From Spirochaetota bacterium (GTDB lineage Bacteria; Spirochaetota; UBA4802; UB4802): DNA of 43,811 bases. Below are positions 29,730 to 38,158 of this stretch, piece after piece (within the stretch, counting starts at the first letter, position 1; each line of letters starts with the position of its first letter). The notes below the pieces were generated by a model that was given only the letters and a program-made list of their open reading frames with translations, ran no database searches and was not told where the DNA came from. Location: NCBI GenBank assembly GCA_040756435.1, contig JBFLZD010000032.1, positions 1-43,811 of the forward strand, written 5' to 3'. The translations under genes were made by a program, and so were the position numbers.

Positions 29730-30116
29730 GTGAAGCAGAAACGAACTAAGAAGCAGGAAAAGAAGAATATACCAGTAGGTAAAGCGTTCATTCAGGCTAC
29801 GTATAATAATACTATTATTACAATAACTGATATGCAGGGTAATGTTGTATCATGGGCAACAGCAGGCGGAGAAGGATTCCGTGGTTCAAGAAAATCCACA
29901 CCGTTTGCAGCACAGATGGCTGCAAAAGCTGCTGCACAGAAAGCAATGGATAATGCAAACATGCGGACAGTTGAGGTATATGTAAAAGGTCCTGGTATTG
30001 GACGTGAAGCAGCAATCCGTTCATTATATCAGGCTGGTTTAAATATCTCAAAGATTAAAGATATTACACCCATACCACATAATGGGTGCCGACCACGCAA
30101 ACGAAGAAGAGTATAA
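29730..30116 (+). CDS. rpsK: 30S ribosomal protein S11
   Basis: 128 residues from a GTG start behind AGAGGTG. S11 lies on the platform near the mRNA Shine-Dalgarno helix. Signature motifs are [34 protein letters not shown] and [13 protein letters not shown] at the end. Confidence 0.97.
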   Translation: MKQKRTKKQEKKNIPVGKAFIQATYNNTIITITDMQGNVVSWATAGGEGFRGSRKSTPFAAQMAAKAAAQKAMDNANMRTVEVYVKGPGIGREAAIRSLYQAGLNISKIKDITPIPHNGCRPRKRRRV

Positions 30117-30132
30117 TGTGAGGTTTTAGTTT

Positions 30133-30762
30133 ATGGCAAAGTACACAGGGCCTTTATGTAAATTATGTAGACGAGAAATGACTCCTTTAATGCTTAAAGG
30201 GAGGCGTTGTTTAACCGATAAATGTGCCATCAAGCATAAAAAGTATCCTCCAGGACCTCCCCGAAAGAGGAGAACCAAATTATCTGACTATGGTGTACAG
30301 ATGCGTGAAAAGCAGAAGATTAAGCGCAGCTATATGCTTTTAGAAAATCAGTTTAAGCGTACGTTTGATGAAGCTACACGCCTTAAAGGTGTTACCGGCG
30401 AGAATATGCTTGTTCTGCTGGAACGAAGGCTTGATAATGTTGTGTATAGATTGGGCTTTGCATCTTCCCGGTTACAGGCACGACAGTTTGTACAGCATGG
30501 GCATGTAACTATTAATGGCAAGCGTGTTGATATCCCTTCTTATCAGGTTAAGGTAAATGACATTGTTGAGATCAAGGAGGATTTTAAAACCAACACAATG
30601 CTGGAAGATGCTATCAAATTGTCAAAGGCAGTGGGATCAGTTCCTCAATGGCTGGAAGTTGACTATGACAAAAGAAGTGGTAAAATAATACGGTTACCTG
30701 AACGCAAAGATATTGAGCCGATATTTAATGAACAGGTGGTTGTTGAGTTATATTCTAAGTAA
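30133..30762 (+). CDS. rpsD: 30S ribosomal protein S4, zinc-binding type
   Basis: 209 residues. C9, C12, C26 and C31 make an N-terminal zinc site, which enterobacterial S4 lacks. The S4 RNA-binding domain includes RLDNVVYRLGFASSRLQARQ and VQHGHVTINGKRVDIPSY. S4 starts 30S assembly and, in other bacteria, represses the alpha operon. Confidence 0.97.
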   Translation: MAKYTGPLCKLCRREMTPLMLKGRRCLTDKCAIKHKKYPPGPPRKRRTKLSDYGVQMREKQKIKRSYMLLENQFKRTFDEATRLKGVTGENMLVLLERRLDNVVYRLGFASSRLQARQFVQHGHVTINGKRVDIPSYQVKVNDIVEIKEDFKTNTMLEDAIKLSKAVGSVPQWLEVDYDKRSGKIIRLPERKDIEPIFNEQVVVELYSK

Positions 30763-30802
30763 GTCATGTGGTTAAGTATGTGTTTATTTATTGGAGGTAA
30801 TA

Positions 30803-31768
30803 ATGTCCCATAAAAACCTATTGAAGGGTTTTCGAAGACCATCGAAAATTGTGTTTGAACATGATGAAGTTAATCAAAATTACGGAAGATTTATTGCTGA
30901 ACCTTTTGAACGAGGATATGGTTTAACTATAGGGAATTCTTTACGACGAGTTTTATTATCATCGATTGAAGGTGCTGCTATTACTGCAGTAAAAATTCAG
31001 GGCGTGCCTCATGAATTTACTGCTATCGATGGTGTAGTAGAGGATGTAACCCGTATCATATTAAATTTAAAAAAACTACGGTTTAAGTACGATAGTGAGC
31101 TGCCAAAGGTACTGCATATAGTCAAAGATGGTGAAGCAGAGCTGACAGGTGCAGATTTTGCAATAGATAGTGATGTGGAAGTGATGAATCCTGAAACTCA
31201 TATTGCAACTATTGAGCGTGGTGGCAGGATTGATATGGAAGTACAGATTGAACGTGGCAGAGGCTATTTACCTGGTGAAATTAGCAAGTCAAGTGTAGAA
31301 ACCATTGGCGTTATACCTATTGATGCAATTTTTTCACCTATTCGAAAAGTTAATATAAAGGTAGAAGATACGCGAGTTGGACAACGAACTGACTATGATA
31401 AATTGATTATAGAAATATGGACAGATGGTTCGGTTAAGCCTGAAGATGCACTGGCGCAGGCAGCAAAGATTATAAAAGATCATATGACCATATTTATTAA
31501 CTTTGAAGAAGAAGTTGAAGAAGAGGAAGTAGCTGTTGATGAAAGCCACGATAAGCTGAAAGTAATACTGGCTAAATCAATTGATGAGCTTGAATTTTCA
31601 GTCCGTGCATATAATACATTGAAGAGCTTAGAATTGAATACACTGGAAGATGTTGTACGGAAAACTGAAGATGAACTTAAAAAATCAAAACATTTCAGCG
31701 ATCAGGTATTAGCTGAAATTAAAAAGAAATTAGAAGAGCATCATTTGAGCTTAGGAATAAAGGAATAA
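30803..31768 (+). CDS. rpoA: DNA-directed RNA polymerase subunit alpha
   Basis: 321 residues from the ATG at 30803, directly after an ideal GGAGGT. The N-terminal domain (YGRFIAEPFERGYGLTIGNS, then LRRVLLSSIEGAAI) dimerises and assembles beta and beta'. A short acidic linker (EEEVEEEEVAVDE) leads to the C-terminal domain, which keeps R268 and N271 (E. coli R265 and N268). The helix-4 motif GKKS of E. coli is replaced by SDQV (residues 299-302). Both ends resemble Leptospira RpoA as I remember it. Confidence 0.97.
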   Translation: MSHKNLLKGFRRPSKIVFEHDEVNQNYGRFIAEPFERGYGLTIGNSLRRVLLSSIEGAAITAVKIQGVPHEFTAIDGVVEDVTRIILNLKKLRFKYDSELPKVLHIVKDGEAELTGADFAIDSDVEVMNPETHIATIERGGRIDMEVQIERGRGYLPGEISKSSVETIGVIPIDAIFSPIRKVNIKVEDTRVGQRTDYDKLIIEIWTDGSVKPEDALAQAAKIIKDHMTIFINFEEEVEEEEVAVDESHDKLKVILAKSIDELEFSVRAYNTLKSLELNTLEDVVRKTEDELKKSKHFSDQVLAEIKKKLEEHHLSLGIKE

Positions 31769-31782
31769 GAGGTAGTGACATT

Positions 31783-32235
31783 ATGAGACACCGTAATAGT
31801 GTTAGAACATTAGGGCGCTCCCATGAGCATAGAAGAGCAATGTTTGCCAATATGGTGACATCGTTGTTTCAGCATGAAAGAATAATTACGACAAAGCAGA
31901 AGGGCAAAGAATTAAAACGGATTGCTGAGCGATTGATAACAAGGGCCAAGGAAAACTTAAGCCTTACGGAAAATGAAGGTGCACGGAAACTCCATAACAA
32001 GCGTGAAGTCATGCGCCTTATTAAGAATGAAGATGTTGTAAAGAAGCTTTTTGATGATATTGCACCACGCTTTGTGACACGCCCGGGTGGTTATACCCGT
32101 ATGTACTTACTTGATAGGCGTGAAGGTGATGCTGCTCAGATGGCAATTGTAGAACTGGTAGTTAAGCCAGAAACAAAGAAAAAAGATAAAAAAGAAGATA
32201 AAAAAGATGAAAATAGCAAAAAAACCACAGCATAA
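31783..32235 (+). CDS. rplQ: 50S ribosomal protein L17 with a lysine-rich tail
   Basis: 150 residues. Core signatures are MRHRNSVRTLGRSHEHRRAM and RLGDAAxMAxxEL-like REGDAAQMAIVELV. Residues from about 127 on form a charged tail (KPETKKKDKKEDKKDENSKK). The last codons and the TAA are part of the operon terminator hairpin, so the very end of the protein is partly dictated by that hairpin. Last gene of the + strand block. Confidence 0.97.
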   Translation: MRHRNSVRTLGRSHEHRRAMFANMVTSLFQHERIITTKQKGKELKRIAERLITRAKENLSLTENEGARKLHNKREVMRLIKNEDVVKKLFDDIAPRFVTRPGGYTRMYLLDRREGDAAQMAIVELVVKPETKKKDKKEDKKDENSKKTTA

Positions 32236-32247
32236 GCTGTGGTTTTT
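32220..32247. terminator. Strong bidirectional terminator containing the rplQ stop codon
   Basis: AAAAACCACAGC (32220-32231) pairs perfectly with GCTGTGGTTTTT (32236-32247) around the loop ATAA. On the + strand five T residues end the stem; on the - strand the run is seven T. The rplQ TAA is 32233-32235, inside the loop. It separates the ribosomal block from the convergent - strand gene that ends at 32258. Confidence 0.9.
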
Positions 32248-32257
32248 AATGTGATAT

Positions 32258-33109
32258 TTATTTTAGTTTTTTCTCCAGGCGAGCTTTCTCAATTGAATGT
32301 ACTAAGCTCATATTGTCATTAGCATCAACTTTAAATTCCTCGGGTATACGGTCATCATAAATAGGATCCAGCTTATTGCTTTCAAGGCCGTATTTACGCT
32401 GTATGGTGTCTAATTGATGTACTTTAACCATTTTGTGAATTTCAATCCCATATTGTTTTGCAAGACGACAAAAATCAATAACTGCAAGATATTGTTTTAT
32501 GATAAATTCAAGCTCATCGTGCTTGATATTTTTTTTGCTTTTTAAGTATATTATATCCTGATTATTATAGATGTTTTTTGCTTCCTGAAGTTTTTTATAG
32601 CCATTTTTGAGATAGCGTTCAATTGTTTCCCTGTCAAAAAAAAGGTGGTATTCTTCAGGGTTATATGGTTTAATTTCTTCAACAGGATTATAGGGTTTTT
32701 GAAAATATTTTTTTAAGGTACTGTTTTTGTCATACTTTATCATAATGTCAAAGGATTGCTTTGAGGTTGAGTCCAGAATCTGCTGAGCCCTGTTAATATA
32801 CAGGGTGGCAAGTGCATCGGTGAGAGTAACCAGTTCCTGTTTTACCTTATAATACTTCTGGTGTGAGCTGTCAAAATTTTGCCCGTAATATTCTTCAGAA
32901 GCATTTTGAAAAAGCGTTTGTATTTCCTGATACTTGTTTTTTGTAGTCTCATCACCAAAGTTTTCAACCATGATGCGAATCTGCCGCAGCAGTGAAAGAG
33001 TAAGGAAATAGTCATTCTGTGCTTTCACGGCAGTAGAAACAGCAAATGATGAAGCCGTGATGATAAGCACTATAATTGTGGAACACAGTATAATTAGATG
33101 CTTATGCAT
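32258..33109 (-). CDS. Exported protein of unknown function
   Basis: 283 residues from the ATG at 33109 (MHKHLIILCST), eight bases after AAGG; an ATG at 33124 lacks a ribosome-binding site and longer frames run into the divergent gene. A signal peptide (IILCSTIIVLIITASSFA) ends near residue 20-29, so the protein is periplasmic or surface-bound. The mature part is charged and mostly helical by appearance, with Tyr- and Lys-rich stretches such as NPVEEIKPYNPEEYHLFF. No family recognised. Convergent to rplQ, divergent from the DUF2225 gene across about 220 bases without an obvious promoter. Confidence 0.75.
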   Translation of the reverse strand: MHKHLIILCSTIIVLIITASSFAVSTAVKAQNDYFLTLSLLRQIRIMVENFGDETTKNKYQEIQTLFQNASEEYYGQNFDSSHQKYYKVKQELVTLTDALATLYINRAQQILDSTSKQSFDIMIKYDKNSTLKKYFQKPYNPVEEIKPYNPEEYHLFFDRETIERYLKNGYKKLQEAKNIYNNQDIIYLKSKKNIKHDELEFIIKQYLAVIDFCRLAKQYGIEIHKMVKVHQLDTIQRKYGLESNKLDPIYDDRIPEEFKVDANDNMSLVHSIEKARLEKKLK

Positions 33110-33326
33110 ATCATTAACCTTCATATGATAGTCTTTTTTATTGTATCGGTAACATATGAAAACTGCTTTATGTATATTTTTATAATAGTAAATGATTTGT
33201 TTATCAGTTACTATCGCCAAAAATTTTAAGCGATAATAATTAATAAAGTAAATATTTGATTGCAAAGATACAGGTGATACTGTTACATGAAAACAATAAC
33301 TGTATTTTTGTTGTGGGGATGAACGT

Positions 33327-34202
33327 ATGGAAAATGAGGATACCAAAAAGAAGATATCATTCAGGCAGAAAAATCCCACCATATGTCCGGTATGTGGGTA
33401 TGAATTTTATCGCGAGGAGATGCTGACGGGTGGTGGCAGGCTTATAGCGGGCAAATTAACCGATGAATTGCGCAGAACCTATGAAAAAAATGAAAAATGG
33501 GGAGTGATATATCCGCTTGCATACGTGGTAACGGTTTGCCCGAGGTGTCTGTATGCAGCGTATCCAAAGGATTTTCCAACACTACAGGCTGATGAAATGC
33601 AGAAGATAAACGCAACTACCAATGCACGAAAACAGTCCATTGATAAGTTTTTTGGCGGGCTTGATTTTAATCAGGATAGGGGATTGTATCATGGGGCTGC
33701 ATCGTATTTGCTGGCAATGGATTGCTATTCGTTCAGGAATAAAAATGTGGCGCCGACGTTTAAAATGGCTGTCAGTGCTATACGGGCAGCATGGCTTTTT
33801 GGGGATCTGGCTAAGTTAGAGCCGGATAAGCCGTATAAAAAGATTTCGGACTTTTTTTACAAAAAGGCGTATGATTATTATTTTAAGGTGGTTGACATCA
33901 TTCAAACTGGTGCTGAACCTGCTGATGCAGCAGGCAACATGGGGCCGGATATTGATAAAAATTGGGGTTATGATGGCATACTGTATATGTGTGCAATACT
34001 TACGTTGAAGGTGGGTGCAAAAGAACCTGATATAAATAAGCGGATTGAAAATTTTGAGCGCACAAAGCGCTATTTAAGCAAACTGTTTGGCAGCGGTAAG
34101 GCGTCAAAAAGTAAGCCGGGCCCGCTTCTTGACATGACCCGTGATTTATATGACAAGATGAACGAGATGCTTGACCAATGGAAAGTCGGGGAACAAGAGT
34201 GA
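33327..34202 (+). CDS. DUF2225 family protein with two CxxC motifs
   Basis: 291 residues, no signal peptide. The N-terminal part carries CPVCGYEF and about 50 residues later CPRCLYAAYP, a probable zinc site, which together identify DUF2225. The C-terminal half is helical with TPR-like spacing (AASYLLAMDCYSF, ILYMCAILTLKVGAKEP). The family is found in spirochaetes and clostridia among others and its function is not known. The start ATG follows GGGGATGAAC. Its TGA overlaps the truA GTG (GTGA at 34199-34202). Confidence 0.85.
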   Translation: MENEDTKKKISFRQKNPTICPVCGYEFYREEMLTGGGRLIAGKLTDELRRTYEKNEKWGVIYPLAYVVTVCPRCLYAAYPKDFPTLQADEMQKINATTNARKQSIDKFFGGLDFNQDRGLYHGAASYLLAMDCYSFRNKNVAPTFKMAVSAIRAAWLFGDLAKLEPDKPYKKISDFFYKKAYDYYFKVVDIIQTGAEPADAAGNMGPDIDKNWGYDGILYMCAILTLKVGAKEPDINKRIENFERTKRYLSKLFGSGKASKSKPGPLLDMTRDLYDKMNEMLDQWKVGEQE

Positions 34203-34960
34203 GGTATGCGCTTATTGTACAGTATGATGGTACTGCCTACAGTGGTTTTCAAATACAGGACAATGCCAATTCCATTCAACATGAAATAGAAAAAGCATTG
34301 AAAATTTTTACACGCCAGAATGTACGGATTGTTGCAGCAGGAAGGACTGATGCTGGCGTTCATGCATTGGGGCAGGTTGTACACTTTGATCTTGATACTC
34401 ACGTGCCTGCTGACAGGTTATGCATAAGCCTTAATGGGATATTGCCGGCTGATATTGCAGTAAAGAAGGCGTTTGTAGTTGATAACCTTTTCCATGCACG
34501 TTACAGTGCCATTGCGCGAGAATATCTGTATGTCATTTATAATCATCCGTACAAAAGCCCGTTTATGCGCTATCGTGCAATGTGGGTGCGTGAACCTATT
34601 GATATTGAGTTTTGCCGTAAGGCTGCAACATACTGTATAGGTGAAAAGGATTTTGCTTCATTCTGTAAAAAAACATCAGCCGAAGAAAGCACTGTGCGGT
34701 ATATAGAATATATTACTGTAGAACGTATGTTTGATGATGTAGTGGTTTTTACTATCAAGGGCAATGCCTTTTTACATAATATGGTACGGATTATTGTAGG
34801 GACCATACTGTACCTGCAACACAAGGGCAAAAGCCCGGAAACAATGAAAGATATTATTGAAAGCTGCGATAGAAACTGCAGTGGACCAACTGCACCTGCA
34901 TATGGATTATATTTTAAAAAGGTGTATTATTCAGAAGCGTACAATTTTTTAAACGTGTAA
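34199..34960 (+). CDS. truA: tRNA pseudouridine synthase A
   Basis: 253 residues from the GTG at 34199, about seven bases after GGGGAA and overlapping the previous stop codon; an ATG at 34178 would add seven non-conserved residues. TruA makes pseudouridine at positions 38-40 of the tRNA anticodon arm. The catalytic Asp lies in AAGRTDAGVHALGQV. Other family motifs are FHARYSAIAREYLY and AFLHNMVRIIVGT. Length is normal. Confidence 0.96.
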   Translation: MRYALIVQYDGTAYSGFQIQDNANSIQHEIEKALKIFTRQNVRIVAAGRTDAGVHALGQVVHFDLDTHVPADRLCISLNGILPADIAVKKAFVVDNLFHARYSAIAREYLYVIYNHPYKSPFMRYRAMWVREPIDIEFCRKAATYCIGEKDFASFCKKTSAEESTVRYIEYITVERMFDDVVVFTIKGNAFLHNMVRIIVGTILYLQHKGKSPETMKDIIESCDRNCSGPTAPAYGLYFKKVYYSEAYNFLNV

Positions 34961-35092
34961 CAAAAATAATTACATTGGTTCGTATTAGATATGAGCATTT
35001 GCCAGGTACTCTATACTGATGCTATAAAAAATAATAATTGACACATTACTACACAAAAACAATGGTAATTGAAAAAAAGAAGGATGAATACC

Positions 35093-35662
35093 GTGAAGTT
35101 GAAACTATATTATGCCTTCATTGCCTGTATCATGCTTTGTGTGTGCACAGATGTTTTTGCGCAGCGTAAAAAGGCTGATTATTTTTTAAAACCACAATTG
35201 GGGATATGGTTTGGTCCTGTAACACCGGTTTTTTCCACGGGTGATGATGTTGATACTGCACTGTGGGGTGGTGGATTTTTACGCTTTAATGTATTCTCAC
35301 TTCCATTGAAAGTTGGTTTTGATTCTTCGTATGAGCATTTTAAATCTGAAGGTGTCAAGGAGCTTACGGTAATACCGGTATATGGCAATATATTGTGGCG
35401 ACTGCCCATTGATATGCCTATTGCCTTTCAGCTTAAAGCAGGAGCAGGTAGTGCTAAGGTAACCATACAACCTGAAAATGCAAGCCAGTGGGATCCGTTA
35501 GGGATGCTTGGATTTGAACTGTCGTTTCCTGCGGGCAAATGGATTAATATAGGCCTGCGCATTGATTATCTTTTTATATATGAAGGTTACATTGAAGGTG
35601 CACGCAAAAACGGGCATATCATTAATACTGGTTTAACACTTTATCTGAATATTGGGATATAA
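35093..35662 (+). CDS. Predicted outer-membrane beta-barrel protein
   Basis: 189 residues from a GTG at 35093, nine bases after AAGAAGG; an ATG at 35084 directly abuts that site. The signal peptide MKLKLYYAFIACIMLCVCTD ends at VFA-Q (about residue 23). The mature part shows alternating hydrophobic strands rich in Gly and aromatic residues (GIWFGPVTPVFSTG, FGFELSFPAGKWINIGLRIDY-like) and finishes with LTLYLNIGI, typical of small porin-like barrels. No specific family recognised. The next gene starts directly after its stop codon, so the pair is probably one unit. Confidence 0.65.
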   Translation: MKLKLYYAFIACIMLCVCTDVFAQRKKADYFLKPQLGIWFGPVTPVFSTGDDVDTALWGGGFLRFNVFSLPLKVGFDSSYEHFKSEGVKELTVIPVYGNILWRLPIDMPIAFQLKAGAGSAKVTIQPENASQWDPLGMLGFELSFPAGKWINIGLRIDYLFIYEGYIEGARKNGHIINTGLTLYLNIGI

Positions 35663-37042
35663 ATGAGTATGAAGAAATGGTTTTATTACATAGCATTTTT
35701 TATGGCGATAGTTCTTGTGAATGGTTGCACCGGCAACAAGCCACTGTTTGATGAATTATCCGGAAGCCGACTGACGGTGTTGTTAAAGGGAACATTTGAA
35801 TCAACAAGCGATAGTAACTGTGTAAAAAGCTGGGATACTACTCTTCCTGGAACAAAAATTGATAATTCCGTCAATGATTTTATAACCGATAGCCAGGAAA
35901 GCTTTCCCACTACATTTATGGTAGATATTGCCGAGATGCGACTTGATGATGACAAAGTGGCAAATTACCGACAGGTGTTTACCGCCAGCGTGGATGACAG
36001 TGACCCGTTTTTTAACGGGCAGGGTGTGCGCCTGAAATGTGATGATGTAAAGCCTGGCAAAAGGTATAATTCAGTAAAATTATATATACGAAAGCTTGTC
36101 TTTGATAATGCAACGCAGTGGCATATTGATGCAAGTAATACAGTAGTGCAGGATGATGCTCCTGAAGTAATATTCCATGAAAAAACAGTGAAAGGCTTTG
36201 ATTTTAACCAGCTTATGGTTAATACCTACTATGATTATTTAAAAGAAAATTATCAGGATATTATACGGGTATTTCCGCTGGTTATCCCCATTGATGGTGG
36301 ACTTGTAGTAAATGAGGATGAAGAGGTGGTGCTTGAAATACGGCTGGTAATTAAAAATTTTATCAAGCTATACGAATATGATTTTACCAATGATGACGGA
36401 TATGGAGCAGCATACCATTACTGGGCACCAAGTGATTGGTTAAGAGACGTACAACCGGATGATGTATATATTGGGGGCAATCTATTGGGTGTGGCACGGG
36501 TATACCGCAAAGATAAAGTGGCAACGGTAAGTGGGAATACTGGTGGAAATAGTGGCTATGTGATTGCCATACCTGCAAATGATGTTTATGGCAATCCGCA
36601 AACAATTGCTGATTATTTTCTTGATGATGACAATGCAGCATGGACACGGCCCACAGTTTATCCACCTGCAACACCTTCGGTGAAAGTTGGAACCGTTGAA
36701 GGCTTGTTAGATTACTATTTGCGCTATGAGCAGTATAAAATTGAATATAATACATTTGTTGATGCAGTAAATGATGGCAGTTATGAAACTTTATGGAATA
36801 ATTATAATGATTATAAATGGTCACTGCTTCTCCCACCACTGGTGGCACACACAGGCACCGGGAATAATTATATTTTAACAAATGTGCCATATGGCGAGTA
36901 TTTGTTTTATTTTGTGGCAGACCAAAATATTCCATATACAGGGGAAAATAATCCTTATGGCAATATGCCACAGGAGTTAGATGATTTAGATTCTATAGGT
37001 AACCTTATTGTTAATGGGGATCTTACAAACATTAATTTCTAA
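35663..37042 (+). CDS. Large lipoprotein of unknown function
   Basis: 459 residues. The signal sequence ends in a lipobox-like VLVNGC (Cys at about residue 22), so the protein is likely lipid-anchored. The mature part is acidic, rich in Asp, Asn and Tyr, with beta-type stretches (YNSVKLYIRKLVFDN, VVLEIRLVIKNFIKLYEYDF). The part at about residues 80-230 resembles DUF4382-like or carbohydrate-type beta domains only in general character; I cannot assign it. It abuts the upstream barrel gene, suggesting a shared surface role. No terminator is seen before the repeat region. Confidence 0.7.
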   Translation: MSMKKWFYYIAFFMAIVLVNGCTGNKPLFDELSGSRLTVLLKGTFESTSDSNCVKSWDTTLPGTKIDNSVNDFITDSQESFPTTFMVDIAEMRLDDDKVANYRQVFTASVDDSDPFFNGQGVRLKCDDVKPGKRYNSVKLYIRKLVFDNATQWHIDASNTVVQDDAPEVIFHEKTVKGFDFNQLMVNTYYDYLKENYQDIIRVFPLVIPIDGGLVVNEDEEVVLEIRLVIKNFIKLYEYDFTNDDGYGAAYHYWAPSDWLRDVQPDDVYIGGNLLGVARVYRKDKVATVSGNTGGNSGYVIAIPANDVYGNPQTIADYFLDDDNAAWTRPTVYPPATPSVKVGTVEGLLDYYLRYEQYKIEYNTFVDAVNDGSYETLWNNYNDYKWSLLLPPLVAHTGTGNNYILTNVPYGEYLFYFVADQNIPYTGENNPYGNMPQELDDLDSIGNLIVNGDLTNINF

Positions 37043-37235
37043 TTATTATATATAATCATATGTTTGATATGTTCAAGGCAATACCGTTTATAAACTTCAC
37101 TTAATGCCTGTTGCTATCCTGAATTGTCAAAAAAATAACATACAATAATTTTTTTCAACTTTTGGATATCTTAAATAGGTTGCATAATTTAAAATCATCA
37201 TTCTGATTCACAACAAAGTCAGAACTTGCAACTTT

Positions 37236-37634
37236 GGGATTGCTTCGTCGCTGGGGCTCCTCGCAATGACGGGGAAAGGGATTGCCACGCACCTGCGGTG
37301 CTCGCAATGACGGAAGGGTAAGAGTCATTGCGAGTATAGCGCTTGTCCTGAGTGCTTCGACGAGCTCAGCAACCACTTGTCGAAGGGAAGCAATCCCAGT
37401 GCCACGAAAGGAGAGATTGCTTCGTCGCTGGGGCTCCTTGCAATAACGGGGAAAGAGATTGCCACGCACCTGTGGTACTCGCAATGACGGGAGGGTAAGA
37501 GTCATTGCGAGTATAGCGCTTGTCCTGAGTGCTTCGACATGCTCAGCAACCACTTGTCGAAGGGAAGCAATCCCAGTGCCACGAAAGGAGAGATTGCTTC
37601 GTCGCTGGGGCTCCTTGCAATGACGGGAGGGGTA
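37236..37634. repeat. Tandem array of a 177-bp composite repeat, about 2.3 units
   Basis: One full unit is 37324-37500; the next begins at 37501 and follows it closely to about 37634; the end of a preceding unit covers about 37236-37323. Each unit starts with a module of about 124 bases (37324-37447, 37501-37624) bounded by GTCATTGCGAG on the left and the near-inverse CTCCTTGCAATGAC or CTCCTTGCAATAAC on the right. Inside lie CTTCGAC and GTCGAAG arms (37355-37361 and 37379-37385). The remaining 53 bases carry ATTGCCACGCACCTG and another CTCGCAATGAC. The units differ at only a few bases, so the duplication looks recent. A diverged copy lies at 42576. Confidence 0.9.
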
Positions 37635-38043
37635 AAAGTCATTGCAAGCCATAGGCGAAGCAGTCTTGCTGGTTTATTATACAAGACTGTCACACGTGGA
37701 TAGACACAATATAAGACTTTAAAAATTAGAACAGTGCATTGGCATAAAGGGTTACAGTTAAATGTAACTGTCAAATTAACCACAGGGTAGTTGCAACACA
37801 ATAAAAATGCAATACAATATTTTTTGTTGTTAATCTTTTACGCTGTTTGGATAGTTGTAATTTTTAGAAGAGCAATGACATACGCATATTCCATACTATA
37901 ACCCCTTTTTTTATCATGATAAAGATAAAGAATAACTTGTTACCTATCTATTTTATGTGGCAAAAGTGCGTAGTAATTTTCTTCACCGGTGGCATATGAT
38001 AGTCGACTCAATAGATGACATAAGTATTTTAGATAATAAAGGC

Positions 38044-38073
38044 TTGACTTATTATTATGTATGCTGGTAGAAA
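38044..38073 (+). promoter_or_regulatory. Candidate promoter for the lipoprotein gene at 38159
   Basis: TTGACT (38044-38049), an 18-base spacer, then TAGAAA (38068-38073), followed by about 85 bases of AT-rich leader. Five of six and four of six matches to consensus. Moderate support only. Confidence 0.35.
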
Positions 38074-38158
38074 TTTAAAGCATTGAATAATAACAAATTA
38101 GTTATTATAATTGTTTTTGTTTTAAATGTCGTTACATTACTATACCTGGAGGAATGCC

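Larger units (their letters stand above)
37043..38158. other. Intergenic region of about 1.1 kb holding the tandem repeat
   Basis: Bases 37043-37235 and 37635-38158 are AT-rich and show no convincing gene. The middle is the 177-bp repeat described separately. Frames on the - strand across the repeat give peptides such as CEEPQRRSNP that recur in many genomes as translations of this kind of repeat and are not genes. Bases 37638-37672 resemble the edge of a further, diverged repeat copy (GTCATTGCAAG). The only likely promoter is close to the downstream gene. Confidence 0.7.

Noticed and set aside
33110-33382. N-terminal extension of the - strand gene at 32258 to position 33382
   Set aside because: It would overlap the start of the divergent DUF2225 gene, and it puts an unlikely 90 residues before a good signal peptide. 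The ATG at 33109 has a proper AAGG site.
37236-37634. CRISPR array
   Set aside because: Units are 177 bp with no short direct repeats separated by unique spacers, and no cas genes are present.
37155-37801. Two long open frames on the - strand across the repeat array (peptides with CEEPQRRSNP and SFRGTGIASLRQVV)
   Set aside because: They repeat with a 59-residue period that equals the 177-bp DNA repeat. Such peptides are known spurious translations of dispersed repeats; no ribosome-binding site or family supports them.
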